64,000 nt of DNA, taken from the NCBI RefSeq assembly GCF_017814275.1, contig NZ_JAGIYQ010000003.1, positions 327,215 to 391,214 on the forward strand, given 5' to 3'. This DNA is from Gottfriedia endophytica (lineage in GTDB: Bacteria; Bacillota; Bacilli; Bacillales; Bacillaceae_G). Of this stretch, positions 11,886 through 23,063 are shown in pieces. A program made the translations under genes and the position numbers. A model generated the notes under the pieces. That model was not told the DNA's origin. It saw nothing but the letters and a program-made list of their open reading frames with translations, and did no database searches. Every line of letters begins with the position of its first letter. Position 1 is the stretch's first letter.

Positions 11886-12982
11886 AGCGTCAGTTAATAT
11901 TAGAAGATGGAACAGCTTTTATTGGAGAAGCATTTGGTAGCGATGTAGATACAACAGGAGAAATCGTTTTTACAACAGGAATGACAGGTTATCAAGAGGT
12001 GTTGACTGACCCATCATACTGTGGGCAAATCGTAACATTCACATATCCTTTAGTTGGAAATTACGGAATCAATTTAGAAGATTTCGAGAGTATTGTGCCA
12101 GCTGTACACGGCTTAATTGTAAAGGAATATGCTGAGTTTCCTTCAAACTTCAGAAACAGACTTTCATTAGATGAATATTGCAAAGATAAAAACATCCCAG
12201 GATTAGCTGGAATTGATACACGTATGTTAACAAAAAAACTACGTGAAGTAGGAACGATGAAAGGAAAGTTCTGTAGTGTTGATGTAAACGTGGATGAAGT
12301 TGTAGCAGAATTAAAAGCAACGCCAATGTTTACAAATCATGTTGAAAGAGTTTCAACTCAAAAACCTTACAGAAGTCCAGGTCGTGGCAACCGAGTAGTA
12401 TTAGTAGACTTTGGAATGAAGCACGGTATTCTTCGAGAGTTAACAAAACGTAACTGCGACGTAACAGTAGTACCTTACAACATTACAGCAAAAGAAATTT
12501 TCCAGCTTGCTCCAGAGGGAATTATGTTAAGTAATGGACCTGGGGATCCAAAAGATGTAACAGTAGCAATTGACATGATCAAAGAAGTGGTTGGAAAAGT
12601 GCCACTGTTCGGAATTTGTTTAGGTCATCAACTATTTGCTTTAGCGAACGGTGCAAACACATCTAAATTAAAATTTGGACACCGCGGAGCAAACCATCCA
12701 GTTAAATCTTTAGAAACTGGAAAAGTAGCAATCACTTCTCAAAACCATGGATATGCGGTAGAAGAAGAATCAGTTTTTGGAACTGACCTTGAAATCACTC
12801 ACGTTGCATTAAATGATGGAACAGTAGAAGGATTAAAACATAAAAAATACCCAGCATTTACAGTTCAATATCATCCAGAAGCTTCACCAGGACCTGAAGA
12901 TGCAAATTACTTATTTGACCAATTTATCAACATGATGGAAGAGCACAAAAGAGAGGGGAAATTACAATGCCAAAACGCGTAG
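11882..12982 (+). CDS. pyrAA: Carbamoyl-phosphate synthase, glutaminase (small) subunit, pyrimidine-specific
   Basis: A 366-residue class I glutamine amidotransferase subunit that supplies ammonia to PyrAB. The N-terminal CPSase small-chain domain spans about 1-150. The amidotransferase domain has the nucleophile in GICLGHQ (Cys246) and the His/Glu pair in YHPEASPGP near 328-336. It overlaps pyrC by 4 bases and pyrAB by 16. Assignment to the pyrimidine rather than arginine pathway follows from its place in the pyr operon. Confidence 0.96.
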
Positions 12983-15900
12983 ACATCGAAACAATATTAG
13001 TGATCGGATCTGGTCCGATTGTAATTGGGCAAGCAGCAGAATTTGATTACGCTGGTACACAAGCTTGTCAAGCACTGAAAGAAGAGGGATATAAAGTAAT
13101 TCTAGTAAACTCAAACCCTGCTACAATCATGACTGATGTACAAACGGCAGATAAAGTATACATTGAACCTCTTACATTAGATTTTGTAAGCCGTATTATT
13201 CGTAAAGAACGTCCAGATGCTCTTCTACCAACTTTAGGAGGTCAAACAGGACTTAACCTTGCAGTAGAACTGGCAAACTCAGGAATTCTAGATGAGTGTG
13301 ACGTGAAAATTTTAGGAACTAGCTTAGACGCAATAAACAGAGCAGAAGATCGTGATTTATTCCGTACTTTAATGAACGAGTTAAACGAACCAGTTCCTGA
13401 AAGTGAAATTATTCATTCGTTAGAAGAAGCATACACTTTCGTAAATCAAATTGGTTATCCAGTCATTGTCCGTCCTGCTTTTACACTAGGTGGAACAGGT
13501 GGGGGAATCTGTCACAATGAAGAAGAGCTAATTGAAATCGTAACAAGCGGATTAAAAAATAGCCCAGTTACACAATGCTTACTAGAAAAAAGTATTGCTG
13601 GTTTTAAAGAAATCGAATACGAAGTAATGCGTGATGCTGCAAATAATGCAATCGTAGTATGTAACATGGAAAATATCGATCCAGTTGGTGTTCATACAGG
13701 GGATTCAATCGTAGTTGCTCCTTCACAAACATTAAGTGATCGTGAATATCAAATGCTTCGTAATGTATCGTTAAATATCATTAGAGCATTAGGAATCGAA
13801 GGCGGATGTAACGTTCAGCTTGCCCTTGATCCACACAGCTTCCAATACTATGTAATTGAAGTAAATCCACGTGTGTCTCGTTCAAGTGCTCTAGCATCAA
13901 AAGCAACAGGATACCCAATTGCTAAATTAGCAGCTAAAATTGCTGTTGGATTGACACTAGATGAAATGATTAATCCTGTTACAAAGAAAACTTATGCATG
14001 TTTTGAACCGGCACTAGACTACATCGTATCGAAAATACCACGTTGGCCATTTGATAAATTTGAAAGTGCAAACCGTAAGCTTGGTACACAAATGAAGGCA
14101 ACTGGTGAGGTAATGGCGATTGGCCGTACACTAGAAGAATCATTGTTAAAAGCAGTTCGCTCATTAGAGCTTGGAATTCACCATATGGAAATTAAATCAT
14201 TAAGAGATTTATCAAAAGATGAAATGATTAAACGTATGGGCAAACCAGATGATGAAAGATTATATATTGTAGCTGAAGCGATTCGTCAAGGGATGACGTT
14301 GGAAGAAATACATGATATCACTCAAATTGATTACTTCTTCCTTCATAAAATTGAAAATATTATTAAGATGGAACGTACGATTAAAGATGCTAACTTTGAT
14401 GTTGAAGTTTTAAAAGATGCTAAGAAAATGGGCTTTAGTGATGAATACATCGCAGAATGCTGGAATAGCACAAATCGTGAAGTGTACGATTTCCGTCAAG
14501 ATCATAAAGTTGTACCTGTCTATAAAATGGTTGATACATGTGCAGGAGAATTTGAATCAACTACTCCATACTTCTATGGAACATATGAAACAGAAAACGA
14601 ATCAATCGTTACAAATAAACAAAGTGTAGTAGTACTAGGTTCTGGACCAATTCGTATCGGTCAAGGGATTGAGTTTGACTATGCAACTGTACATTGTGTA
14701 AGAGCAATTAAAGAAGCTGGTTACGAAGCAATCATTATTAACAACAACCCTGAAACAGTTTCAACTGACTTCAGTATTTCAGATAAGCTTTACTTTGAAC
14801 CATTAACTATTGAAGATGTTATGCACATCATTGATTTAGAACAACCAATCGGTGTAGTTGTTCAGTTCGGTGGACAAACAGCGATTAACTTAGCAAGTAA
14901 ATTAGTACAACATGGTGTGAAAATACTTGGAACATCTTTAGAAGATCTAGATCGTGCAGAAGACAGAGATAAATTTGAAGAAGCCTTGCAACAATTAGGT
15001 GTTCCACAACCACTTGGTAAAACGGCTATGACAGTTGAAGAAGCTGTTGCAATTGCAAAAGAGATTGGTTACCCAGTATTAGTTCGACCTTCATATGTAC
15101 TAGGTGGACGTGCAATGGAAATCGTTGAACGCGAAGAAGAATTACTACACTATATGAAAAATGCAGTTCGCGTAAATCCAGAGCATCCAGTATTAGTTGA
15201 CCGCTATTTAACAGGAAAAGAAATAGAAGTTGATGCAATTTCTGACGGAACTGATGTGTACATTCCAGGAATTATGGAACATATCGAACGTGCGGGTGTT
15301 CACTCAGGGGACTCAATTGCAGTTTATCCAACCCAAAGTGTAACAGCAGAAGCAAAACAAAAAATTATTGATTATACAATAAAACTAGCAAAAGGATTGA
15401 ATATTAAAGGGTTACTAAACATTCAGTTCGTAGTTACAGAAGCTGATGAAGTATTTGTACTTGAAGTTAACCCACGTTCAAGTAGAACAGTGCCATTCTT
15501 AAGTAAAATTACACATGTTCCAATGGCAAACATTGCAACGAAAGTAATTTTAGGTGAAACACTTCGTTCATTTGGTTACGAGACTGGTTACCACCCAGAA
15601 GCTAAAGAAGTATATGTAAAAGCTCCTGTGTTCTCATTTGCAAAATTACGCTCAGTTGATACAACATTAGGACCTGAAATGAAATCAACTGGTGAAGTAA
15701 TGGGTAAAGATATTAGTCTTGATAAAGCTCTTTACAAAGCTCTTGAAGCATCTGGTATTAAAATTAGAACAAATGGATCAGTTATTATAACTGTTGCAGA
15801 TAAGGACAAAGATGAGGTAACTGAAATCGCAAGAAGATTCCATGAAGTTGGATTTAACATTCTTGCGACAGAAGGAACTAAAGCGTATTTAGAAAGTATG

Positions 15901-16175
15901 AACATTCCAGTTTCAACTGTAAATAAAATTGACGAGCATGAAGATAATTTATTAGAGAAAATCAGAAATGGTCATGCACAATTTGTTATCAATACATTAA
16001 CAAAAGGAAAACAACCTGCAAGAGATGGTTTCCGAATTCGTCGTGAGTCAGTAGAAAATGGTGTTGTATGTTTAACATCACTTGATACTGCAAGTGCAAT
16101 TCTTTCAGTAATTGAAAGTCTAACATTCTCAACACATGCACTTCCAAATTATGAAACGAAGGCTGGCGTTTTAGT

Positions 16176-16179
<4 letters not shown>
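12967..16179 (+). CDS. pyrAB: Carbamoyl-phosphate synthase, large subunit, pyrimidine-specific
   Basis: A 1070-residue enzyme making carbamoyl phosphate from bicarbonate, ammonia and two ATP. The internal duplication is visible: [19 protein letters not shown] at the N terminus recurs as [17 protein letters not shown] near residue 556. Each half carries an ATP-grasp domain ([12 protein letters not shown] and [12 protein letters not shown]). The last 130 residues form the MGS-like allosteric domain where UMP and PRPP act in related enzymes. ATG 12967 overlaps pyrAA; the stop overlaps pyrK by four bases. Confidence 0.97.
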
Positions 16180-17854
<1,675 letters not shown>

Positions 17855-17855
17855 T

Positions 17856-18569
17856 ATGACATCACCAATTATTATCGCGCTTGATTATTCATCACGCGAA
17901 GAGGTTATGGCATTTCTAAATCAATTCAACCAACCACTTTTTGTAAAAGTGGGGATGGAGTTGTTTTACAAAGAAGGTCCAGCTTTTATTAAAGAAATAA
18001 AAGAATTAGGGCATAAAATTTTCCTGGATTTAAAACTTCATGATATCCCAAATACGGTGAAGCAAGCAATGAAAAATCTTGCAAAGCTTGATGTTGATCT
18101 GGTAAACGTCCACGCTGCTGGTGGAAGTAAAATGATGAAAGCAGCTCTTGAAGGACTAGTGGAAGGAACGCCTGAAGGAAAGCAACGCCCTCTTTTAATT
18201 GCTGTAACTCAATTAACGAGCACATCAAATGAACAAGTGGTTGAGGAACAAGGAATTTCATCTTTAACAACTTCAATTAGCTTATATGCGAAATTAACAG
18301 AAGAGAGCGGACTAGATGGAGTAGTTTGTTCACCACTTGATGTAGAAATTGTAAGAGAAGCAGCTAAAGGTGAAGGATTTGTTACAGTAACTCCAGGTAT
18401 TCGCTTAGCTGAAAACAGTGCTGATGACCAAGTGCGAATCACTACACCAGCTAAAGCAAGAGAACTTGGAAGCAATTATATAGTTGTTGGACGTAGCATT
18501 ACAAAAAGTGAGAACCCAGTTCAAACTTATGAAAAAATCGTTTCACAATGGGAGGGCGTAACAGTATGA
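17856..18569 (+). CDS. pyrF: Orotidine 5'-phosphate decarboxylase
   Basis: A 237-residue TIM-barrel enzyme converting OMP to UMP. The catalytic Lys/Asp array is in [13 protein letters not shown] (about 57-69), and TPGIRLA and VVGRSIT form the phosphate-binding end. ATG 17856 is supported by GGAAGGAG upstream and by the family start ([10 protein letters not shown]); in-frame codons further upstream would overlap pyrD. The stop overlaps the pyrE start (ATGA). Confidence 0.96.
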   Translation: MTSPIIIALDYSSREEVMAFLNQFNQPLFVKVGMELFYKEGPAFIKEIKELGHKIFLDLKLHDIPNTVKQAMKNLAKLDVDLVNVHAAGGSKMMKAALEGLVEGTPEGKQRPLLIAVTQLTSTSNEQVVEEQGISSLTTSISLYAKLTEESGLDGVVCSPLDVEIVREAAKGEGFVTVTPGIRLAENSADDQVRITTPAKARELGSNYIVVGRSITKSENPVQTYEKIVSQWEGVTV

Positions 18570-19204
18570 AAAAAATGATCGCAGAAAACTTATTAAGTAT
18601 TGGTGCAGTAAGTTTACAACCAGAAAATCCATTTACATGGGCTTCAGGTATTAAATCTCCAATCTATTGTGACAATCGTTTGACACTTGGTTATCCAGAA
18701 ATTCGTAAAAATATTGCAAATGGATTAGCTAAATTAATTCAAGAGAAATACGGAAATGTAGACGTAATTGCTGGAACAGCAACAGCGGGTATTGCACACG
18801 CAGCATGGGTAAGTGATGTAATGAATTTACCAATGTGCTACGTACGTAGCTCTGCAAAAGGACACGGAAAAGGCAATCAAATTGAAGGACTAGTAAAAGC
18901 AGGACAAAAAGTGGTAGTTGTTGAAGATTTAATTTCAACAGGCGGAAGTGTTATCACATGTGTTGATGCACTACGCGAAGCAGGCTGTGAAGTAGTAGGT
19001 GTTGTATCAATTTTTACTTACAACTTACCAGCAGCTGAAGAAAAATTTACTGCTAATAATGTAATGTACTACTCTCTAACTGACTACGATACGCTAGTTC
19101 AAGTTGCAAAAGAAGAAGGTACAATTACTGAAAATGATGTTAACAAATTAACTGAGTGGAGAAAAAATCCACAAGATAGCAATTGGATGAACGTTGGGGT
19201 TTAA
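18566..19204 (+). CDS. pyrE: Orotate phosphoribosyltransferase
   Basis: A 212-residue type I phosphoribosyltransferase making OMP from orotate and PRPP. The PRPP motif [14 protein letters not shown] is near 117-130, and the catalytic loop [15 protein letters not shown] lies just before it. ATG 18566 has GGAGGG upstream and overlaps the pyrF stop by four bases. It is the last gene of the ten-gene pyr operon and is followed by a terminator. Confidence 0.96.
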   Translation: MKKMIAENLLSIGAVSLQPENPFTWASGIKSPIYCDNRLTLGYPEIRKNIANGLAKLIQEKYGNVDVIAGTATAGIAHAAWVSDVMNLPMCYVRSSAKGHGKGNQIEGLVKAGQKVVVVEDLISTGGSVITCVDALREAGCEVVGVVSIFTYNLPAAEEKFTANNVMYYSLTDYDTLVQVAKEEGTITENDVNKLTEWRKNPQDSNWMNVGV

Positions 19205-19218
19205 GATTATAAACTAAA

Positions 19219-19275
19219 AAAGTAAAGGATAGATCAGTAGATTATTTCTGCTGTATCTGTCCTTTTTTGTTTGGT
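19219..19275 (+). terminator. Terminator of the pyr operon
   Basis: AAAGGATAGATCAG pairs, with a T-G wobble, to the segment ending ATCTGTCCTTTTTT, a stem with a run of T. It ends the operon about 20 bases after pyrE. Confidence 0.75.
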
Positions 19276-19398
19276 TGTTTTGTAAATATTGTAGTTATTA
19301 AGAAGGAAGTAATGTCTTTTTTGTTGAATAAAACTATACATATTGAATTGAGTATCACACAGGGAGCTGCAAGCATTGATTCTTAGAAGTGGTAACCC

Positions 19399-19485
19399 TT
19401 AAGCTTTTTTACCTTCTTTTAAACTTTCTTCTAAACGTTGATCTAATAGTTCAATTTCTTTATCTTTAGTCTTCATTCTTTTCAT
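19399..19485 (-). CDS. Candidate 28-residue basic/acidic small protein
   Basis: Reading the minus strand from ATG 19485 gives MKRMKTKDKEIELL, then a charged helix ending in EGKKA and a TAA. An AGGTGA site lies about 5-7 bases upstream on that strand. The peptide is strongly amphipathic and lysine/glutamate rich. I do not recognise the family; it faintly recalls short Fur-regulated basic proteins of Bacillus, but no diagnostic motif supports that. The surrounding 340 bases between pyrE and the HTH gene hold no other frame. Confidence 0.35.
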   Translation of the reverse strand: MKRMKTKDKEIELLDQRLEESLKEGKKA

Positions 19486-19550
19486 TTTTTCACCTATAAC
19501 CTTTTTATTTATTACAAACAAAGTATTCACTTACAAGGAGATTGTTATTC

Positions 19551-19949
19551 ATGAAAGTTGAAATTGAATTGCAAGAGGAAACCATAAAAGCATTGGAACA
19601 ATATGCCTCGTTTTATAATGTTAAACATAAAGTTATTGGGACTAATGACGAACAATCTATAGAGGATATCATTAAGGCAGCTATAATGATGTATATACGC
19701 TGGTTATCGATAACTCCGAGTCCATTTATTTCCTCAAAGGGATTAACAGTTCTTTCACGAATCCCGCATATCTTTTCTTCCCAAGGGAAATCTTTAAGCG
19801 AATTAAGTTTGCAGACAGGAATACCTAAAAGTACACTCAGTGGTATATTAAAAGGGAACATTCCTAATTTAGAAAATTTCATACGGATATGGTTATCGAT
19901 TGGCCAACCACCGATCTTAAATTTATTAGAAATACGATACGATTCTTAA
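19551..19949 (+). CDS. Hypothetical HTH (XRE-like) DNA-binding protein
   Basis: A 132-residue protein. The first 50 residues (MKVEIELQEETIKALEQYA) resemble the strand-helix start of a small dimerisation or ribbon-helix-helix type domain. The C-terminal part contains a helix-turn-helix of lambda-repressor style: LSELSLQTGIPKSTLSGILKG near 84-104, followed by a third helix. I do not recognise a named family. ATG 19551 has AAGGAG upstream; the in-frame ATG at 19542 overlaps it. It stands alone in an accessory patch between pyrE and rqcH. A weak inverted repeat (AAATCGAA...TTCGATTT, 19973-20000) follows and may be a terminator or operator. Confidence 0.6.
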   Translation: MKVEIELQEETIKALEQYASFYNVKHKVIGTNDEQSIEDIIKAAIMMYIRWLSITPSPFISSKGLTVLSRIPHIFSSQGKSLSELSLQTGIPKSTLSGILKGNIPNLENFIRIWLSIGQPPILNLLEIRYDS

Positions 19950-20076
19950 CGGACAACCTGTTCGATAAATCGAATAAAATGTTATAAATTTTTTCGATTT
20001 GTTGAATAGGACAAAACAGTAGTTCCATATAGTTGAATAAAAAGGTTTTTAGCTTCTAATAAGGAGGCGACCAAGT

Positions 20077-20409
20077 TTGTTCACTTTACATGATACTATT
20101 AGTATTGTCCAAGTAATTTGTTTATTAATTTCCACTTTTTTATCTGTTTATAAAGCAGTTAAACCACAGCCTACAGATAAAGAAGATATAGAAAAGAGAA
20201 AGGTAACCAAGGAGCATTTGCTAAAGGGAAAAATACTAAATGAGAACGTGAATACATTTCAGAAGGGATACTTAAATTATCACTTTATTGGCGACATCCA
20301 TCAAAAACGGTATCTAATAATTGTTATCCTAGTATTTGAAATAACTGAAAATAGACAAAATACACTTTTTATTATAATCATGAACATTAATTATATTAAC
20401 AACAAATAA
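20077..20409 (+). CDS. Hypothetical protein with N-terminal membrane anchor
   Basis: A 110-residue frame starting at TTG 20077, with AAGGAGG (20061-20067) nine bases upstream. Residues 7-28 form one hydrophobic segment, followed by a charged linker (TDKEDIEKRKVTKEHLLKGK) and a second weakly hydrophobic stretch (RYLIIVILVFEI). The last 25 residues look like translated AT-rich non-coding DNA, so the natural protein may have been longer or the 3' end may be frameshifted. No family recognised. Confidence 0.45.
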   Translation: MFTLHDTISIVQVICLLISTFLSVYKAVKPQPTDKEDIEKRKVTKEHLLKGKILNENVNTFQKGYLNYHFIGDIHQKRYLIIVILVFEITENRQNTLFIIIMNINYINNK

Positions 20410-20480
20410 TATATTAAATAGAGCTATAAAATGACAGCTTTCATTTAGTCAGTCAATTAATAGTATATTTACCTAAAGTA

Positions 20481-20526
20481 AAACTTTTTTAAGTAATCAG
20501 AGGGTTACTTAAAAAAGTTTTTATTT
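20481..20526. terminator. Bidirectional terminator between the hypothetical and Nudix genes
   Basis: AAACTTTTTTAAGTAA (20481-20496) pairs perfectly with TTACTTAAAAAAGTTT (20505-20520), followed on the + strand by TTATTTT. A 16-bp perfect stem placed between convergent genes. Confidence 0.8.
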
Positions 20527-20544
20527 TGGAAAAGGCAGTTCAAA

Positions 20545-21009
20545 CTAACATTCTTTCTTTGAAAAAGTATCGATAAATAAGCTTACTATAGGAAAATCAG
20601 GCGGACTAATTTTTGATGGAAGTTCTTTAAAAGAGAAGAATTTCAATTCTTTTACTTCTTCTGTATCTTTCTGCAGCCTCCCTTTATAATCAGTGCAAAT
20701 ATAGGTTGCAACAACGTTATACACTTCATCACCATGAGGATACTTATAATAAAATTCATCTCCAGAAAAAATATTAAATAAACTAAGATGATTTGCTGTT
20801 AAACCCGTTTCTTCTTTTAATTCTCTTTTTGCTACATCTTCTAAATTTTCCCCTATTTCCATAGAACCACCTGGTAATCCCCAAGAATGATTATCGGTCC
20901 TTAATTGTAATAGGATTCTATTATTTGAATCCAATATGATTACATTTGCTCCAACCATGACTAGAGGACGACTACCAACTATTTTTCTTAAATCCATTAT
21001 ATAACCCAT
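20545..21009 (-). CDS. Nudix hydrolase
   Basis: A 154-residue protein of the Nudix superfamily, which hydrolyses nucleoside diphosphates linked to another moiety. The Nudix box is complete: GGSMEIGENLEDVAKRELKEE followed by TGL, around residues 47-70, with the metal-binding REL-EE core. The N-terminal part (GSRPLVMVGANVIILDSNNR) fits the ADP-ribose/8-oxo-dGTP-like subgroup, but the substrate cannot be read from the sequence. ATG 21009 has AAGAGGTG upstream on the minus strand; ATG 20997 is a possible alternative. It is convergent with the hypothetical gene before it. Confidence 0.85.
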   Translation of the reverse strand: MGYIMDLRKIVGSRPLVMVGANVIILDSNNRILLQLRTDNHSWGLPGGSMEIGENLEDVAKRELKEETGLTANHLSLFNIFSGDEFYYKYPHGDEVYNVVATYICTDYKGRLQKDTEEVKELKFFSFKELPSKISPPDFPIVSLFIDTFSKKEC

Positions 21010-21102
21010 TGAGACACCTCTTATATACCGTATATATCTTTTATGTTCTATGAAGATTCGTCAAATCCTCTATAAAAATGAAATCATGATAAATAGTTAA
21101 AA

Positions 21103-21145
21103 ATAAAAGGGGATGCCAGTAATTTATATTGGCATCCCCTTAATT
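21103..21145 (-). terminator. Terminator of rqcH
   Basis: AAGGGGATGCCA (21107-21118) pairs with TGGCATCCCCTT (21130-21141). Read on the minus strand the stem is followed by TTATTTTTAA. A 12-bp perfect stem just after the rqcH stop. Confidence 0.85.
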
Positions 21146-21152
21146 TTTTAAG

Positions 21153-22853
21153 TTATTTTTTTAACTTCAACACTAGCTCTTCATCAGGTGTAACATAGAT
21201 CGTATTATTTTGCTCATAAATAACAAAGCCTGGTTTCGAACCATTTGGTTTTTTTACATGACGGATTTGTGTATAGTCTACTGGAACTGAGCTAGATTGA
21301 CGTGCTTTACTAAAGTATGCTGCCAATATTGCTGCTTCGTTAATTGCTTGTTCACTTGGTTCTTTTGAGCGAATAACAACGTGAGAGCCTGGGATATCTT
21401 TAGTATGGAACCATAGCTCATCTCTAGCAGCTAATTTATTTGTTAAGTATTCATTTTGTTTGTTGTTTTTTCCAACTAGTAATAATTCACCTGTAGAAGA
21501 GATGTATTCATCTAAAGTAACTTTTTGTTTATTTGATTTTGTTTGTTTTTTAGAATGTTTTTTTCTTAAGTAACCTGTTTCTACAAGCTCTTCACGAATC
21601 TCCTCTATGTCTCTAGGAGATGCTGATTCTAGTTGTTGGAGAATCGTCTCTAAATACTTATTTTCATCAATCGTTAAACTGATTTGCTCTTCAATATGGG
21701 TAATACTATTTTTCATTTTTGTATATTTTGTAAAATAGGATTGTGCATTTTCTGAAGGCGTTTTTAATGGAGAAAGTGGAATTGTGATTGTTGCTCCATT
21801 TTCATCATAATAGTTAACAACTTCAATATCCTTCATCCCTTTTTTAAGTGCAAACATATTTGCAGTTAATAGTTCACCTTGGAGCTGTAAACGATCTGCT
21901 TTTTCAGTGTCTTTTAGACTTTGTTCAAGCTTCTTTAGTTTTTTATAATTTTTAGAAACTTCATTGTGTAAAAGCTTTTCTAAATCACCGCTTTGTTGCT
22001 TCACACGGTCACGTTCGGCTTTTCCAAAATAAAATACATCTAATAATTTACTTAGTGTATCAAAATGGACTGTTTCTCCATGCAAATGTGTTATTGGCAA
22101 GAAATAAAAATACTCTTTGTTCTCAGTTTTGAAGTAGGTTGGTGTGTATTCATATTTCTTTAGCTTTTCAATAAGATCCGAAAACACTTCATAAGATTGT
22201 CCAATCCCTTTGAATACCACTTCATTAGCAAATAATGGAGACACTCCAGAGAATGAATTAATAATTGCTTGAGACGGAGTCACATCTTCTTGTTGAATTA
22301 AACTGTTAAATTCATCCTTTGAAATTGGCGCAAACGGATTTCTTTTTTCTTGAGCTGGTGGTTGTATATACTGTGCGCCAGGTAAAATGGTACGGTGTCT
22401 ATTCACAGCCATTGGAACGTGTTTTACACTATCAAGAATCATATTTCTATCATTATCTATTAAAATAATGTTACTATGACGCCCCATTAATTCAACAACT
22501 AGTGACCTTGACATTTCATCGCCAATTTCATTACGACTACGTACTTTAATCGTAACAATCCGTTCGTTATCTGATTGCGTAATGCTTTCGATAAATCCGC
22601 CATTTAAATGCTTTCTAAGAACCATCGTAAACATTGGTGGCTCATTAGGTGAATCATATTGTTGGTCTGTAATGTGGAAACGAGCATAGCTTGGATGAGC
22701 GCTTAATAATAATTTGTAATTTGTACTGCTTGCTCGAATCGTAAATAAAACCTCATACGCACTTGGTTGAACAATTTTTGAAATCCGTCCAGTTGTTAAA
22801 AGTGAAGCAACTTCGTGTGTCATTGCTCCTGTAAATAAACCATCAAAAGACAT
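21153..22853 (-). CDS. rqcH: RqcH (YloA), NFACT-family ribosome quality-control factor
   Basis: A 566-residue homologue of eukaryotic Rqc2/NEMF. It binds stalled 50S-peptidyl-tRNA complexes and recruits Ala-tRNA to add C-terminal poly-alanine degradation tails. The NFACT-N domain begins MSFDGLFTGAMTHEVASLL. A helical coiled-coil region spans about 280-420, and the NFACT-R domain near 445-545 contains DELWFHTKDIPGSHVVIRS. ATG 22853 has GGAAGTGA upstream on the minus strand. Older annotation calls this a fibronectin-binding protein. It is divergent from yloB and read opposite to most neighbours. Confidence 0.95.
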   Translation of the reverse strand: MSFDGLFTGAMTHEVASLLTTGRISKIVQPSAYEVLFTIRASSTNYKLLLSAHPSYARFHITDQQYDSPNEPPMFTMVLRKHLNGGFIESITQSDNERIVTIKVRSRNEIGDEMSRSLVVELMGRHSNIILIDNDRNMILDSVKHVPMAVNRHRTILPGAQYIQPPAQEKRNPFAPISKDEFNSLIQQEDVTPSQAIINSFSGVSPLFANEVVFKGIGQSYEVFSDLIEKLKKYEYTPTYFKTENKEYFYFLPITHLHGETVHFDTLSKLLDVFYFGKAERDRVKQQSGDLEKLLHNEVSKNYKKLKKLEQSLKDTEKADRLQLQGELLTANMFALKKGMKDIEVVNYYDENGATITIPLSPLKTPSENAQSYFTKYTKMKNSITHIEEQISLTIDENKYLETILQQLESASPRDIEEIREELVETGYLRKKHSKKQTKSNKQKVTLDEYISSTGELLLVGKNNKQNEYLTNKLAARDELWFHTKDIPGSHVVIRSKEPSEQAINEAAILAAYFSKARQSSSVPVDYTQIRHVKKPNGSKPGFVIYEQNNTIYVTPDEELVLKLKK

Positions 22854-22930
22854 AATGTCACTTCCTAACTAAATAAACATAATAAGTTATGTATATCACA
22901 ATTGTTTTTATTTGTATTTTATCGATAAAG

Positions 22931-22967
22931 ACCTTTTAGAGCTAAACAAGCTCACTCCACATTTCTT
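22931..22967 (+). repeat. Remnant of interspersed repeat family 2
   Basis: TTAGAGCTAAACAAGCTCACTCCAC followed by ATTTCTT matches the 3' arm of the 125-bp repeat unit (AGAGCTAAACGAGCTCGCTCCAC) with a few changes. The 5' half is missing. It lies in the rqcH-yloB gap, which otherwise holds no gene. Confidence 0.6.
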
Positions 22968-23063
22968 AATTCATTATATCATTTTTTTGGACGAGTTCGA
23001 ATATGCATTTATAAGAGGGGAAGGGGATTGCTTTCCTTATGTATTTAGTAGGGGTGACGATGA

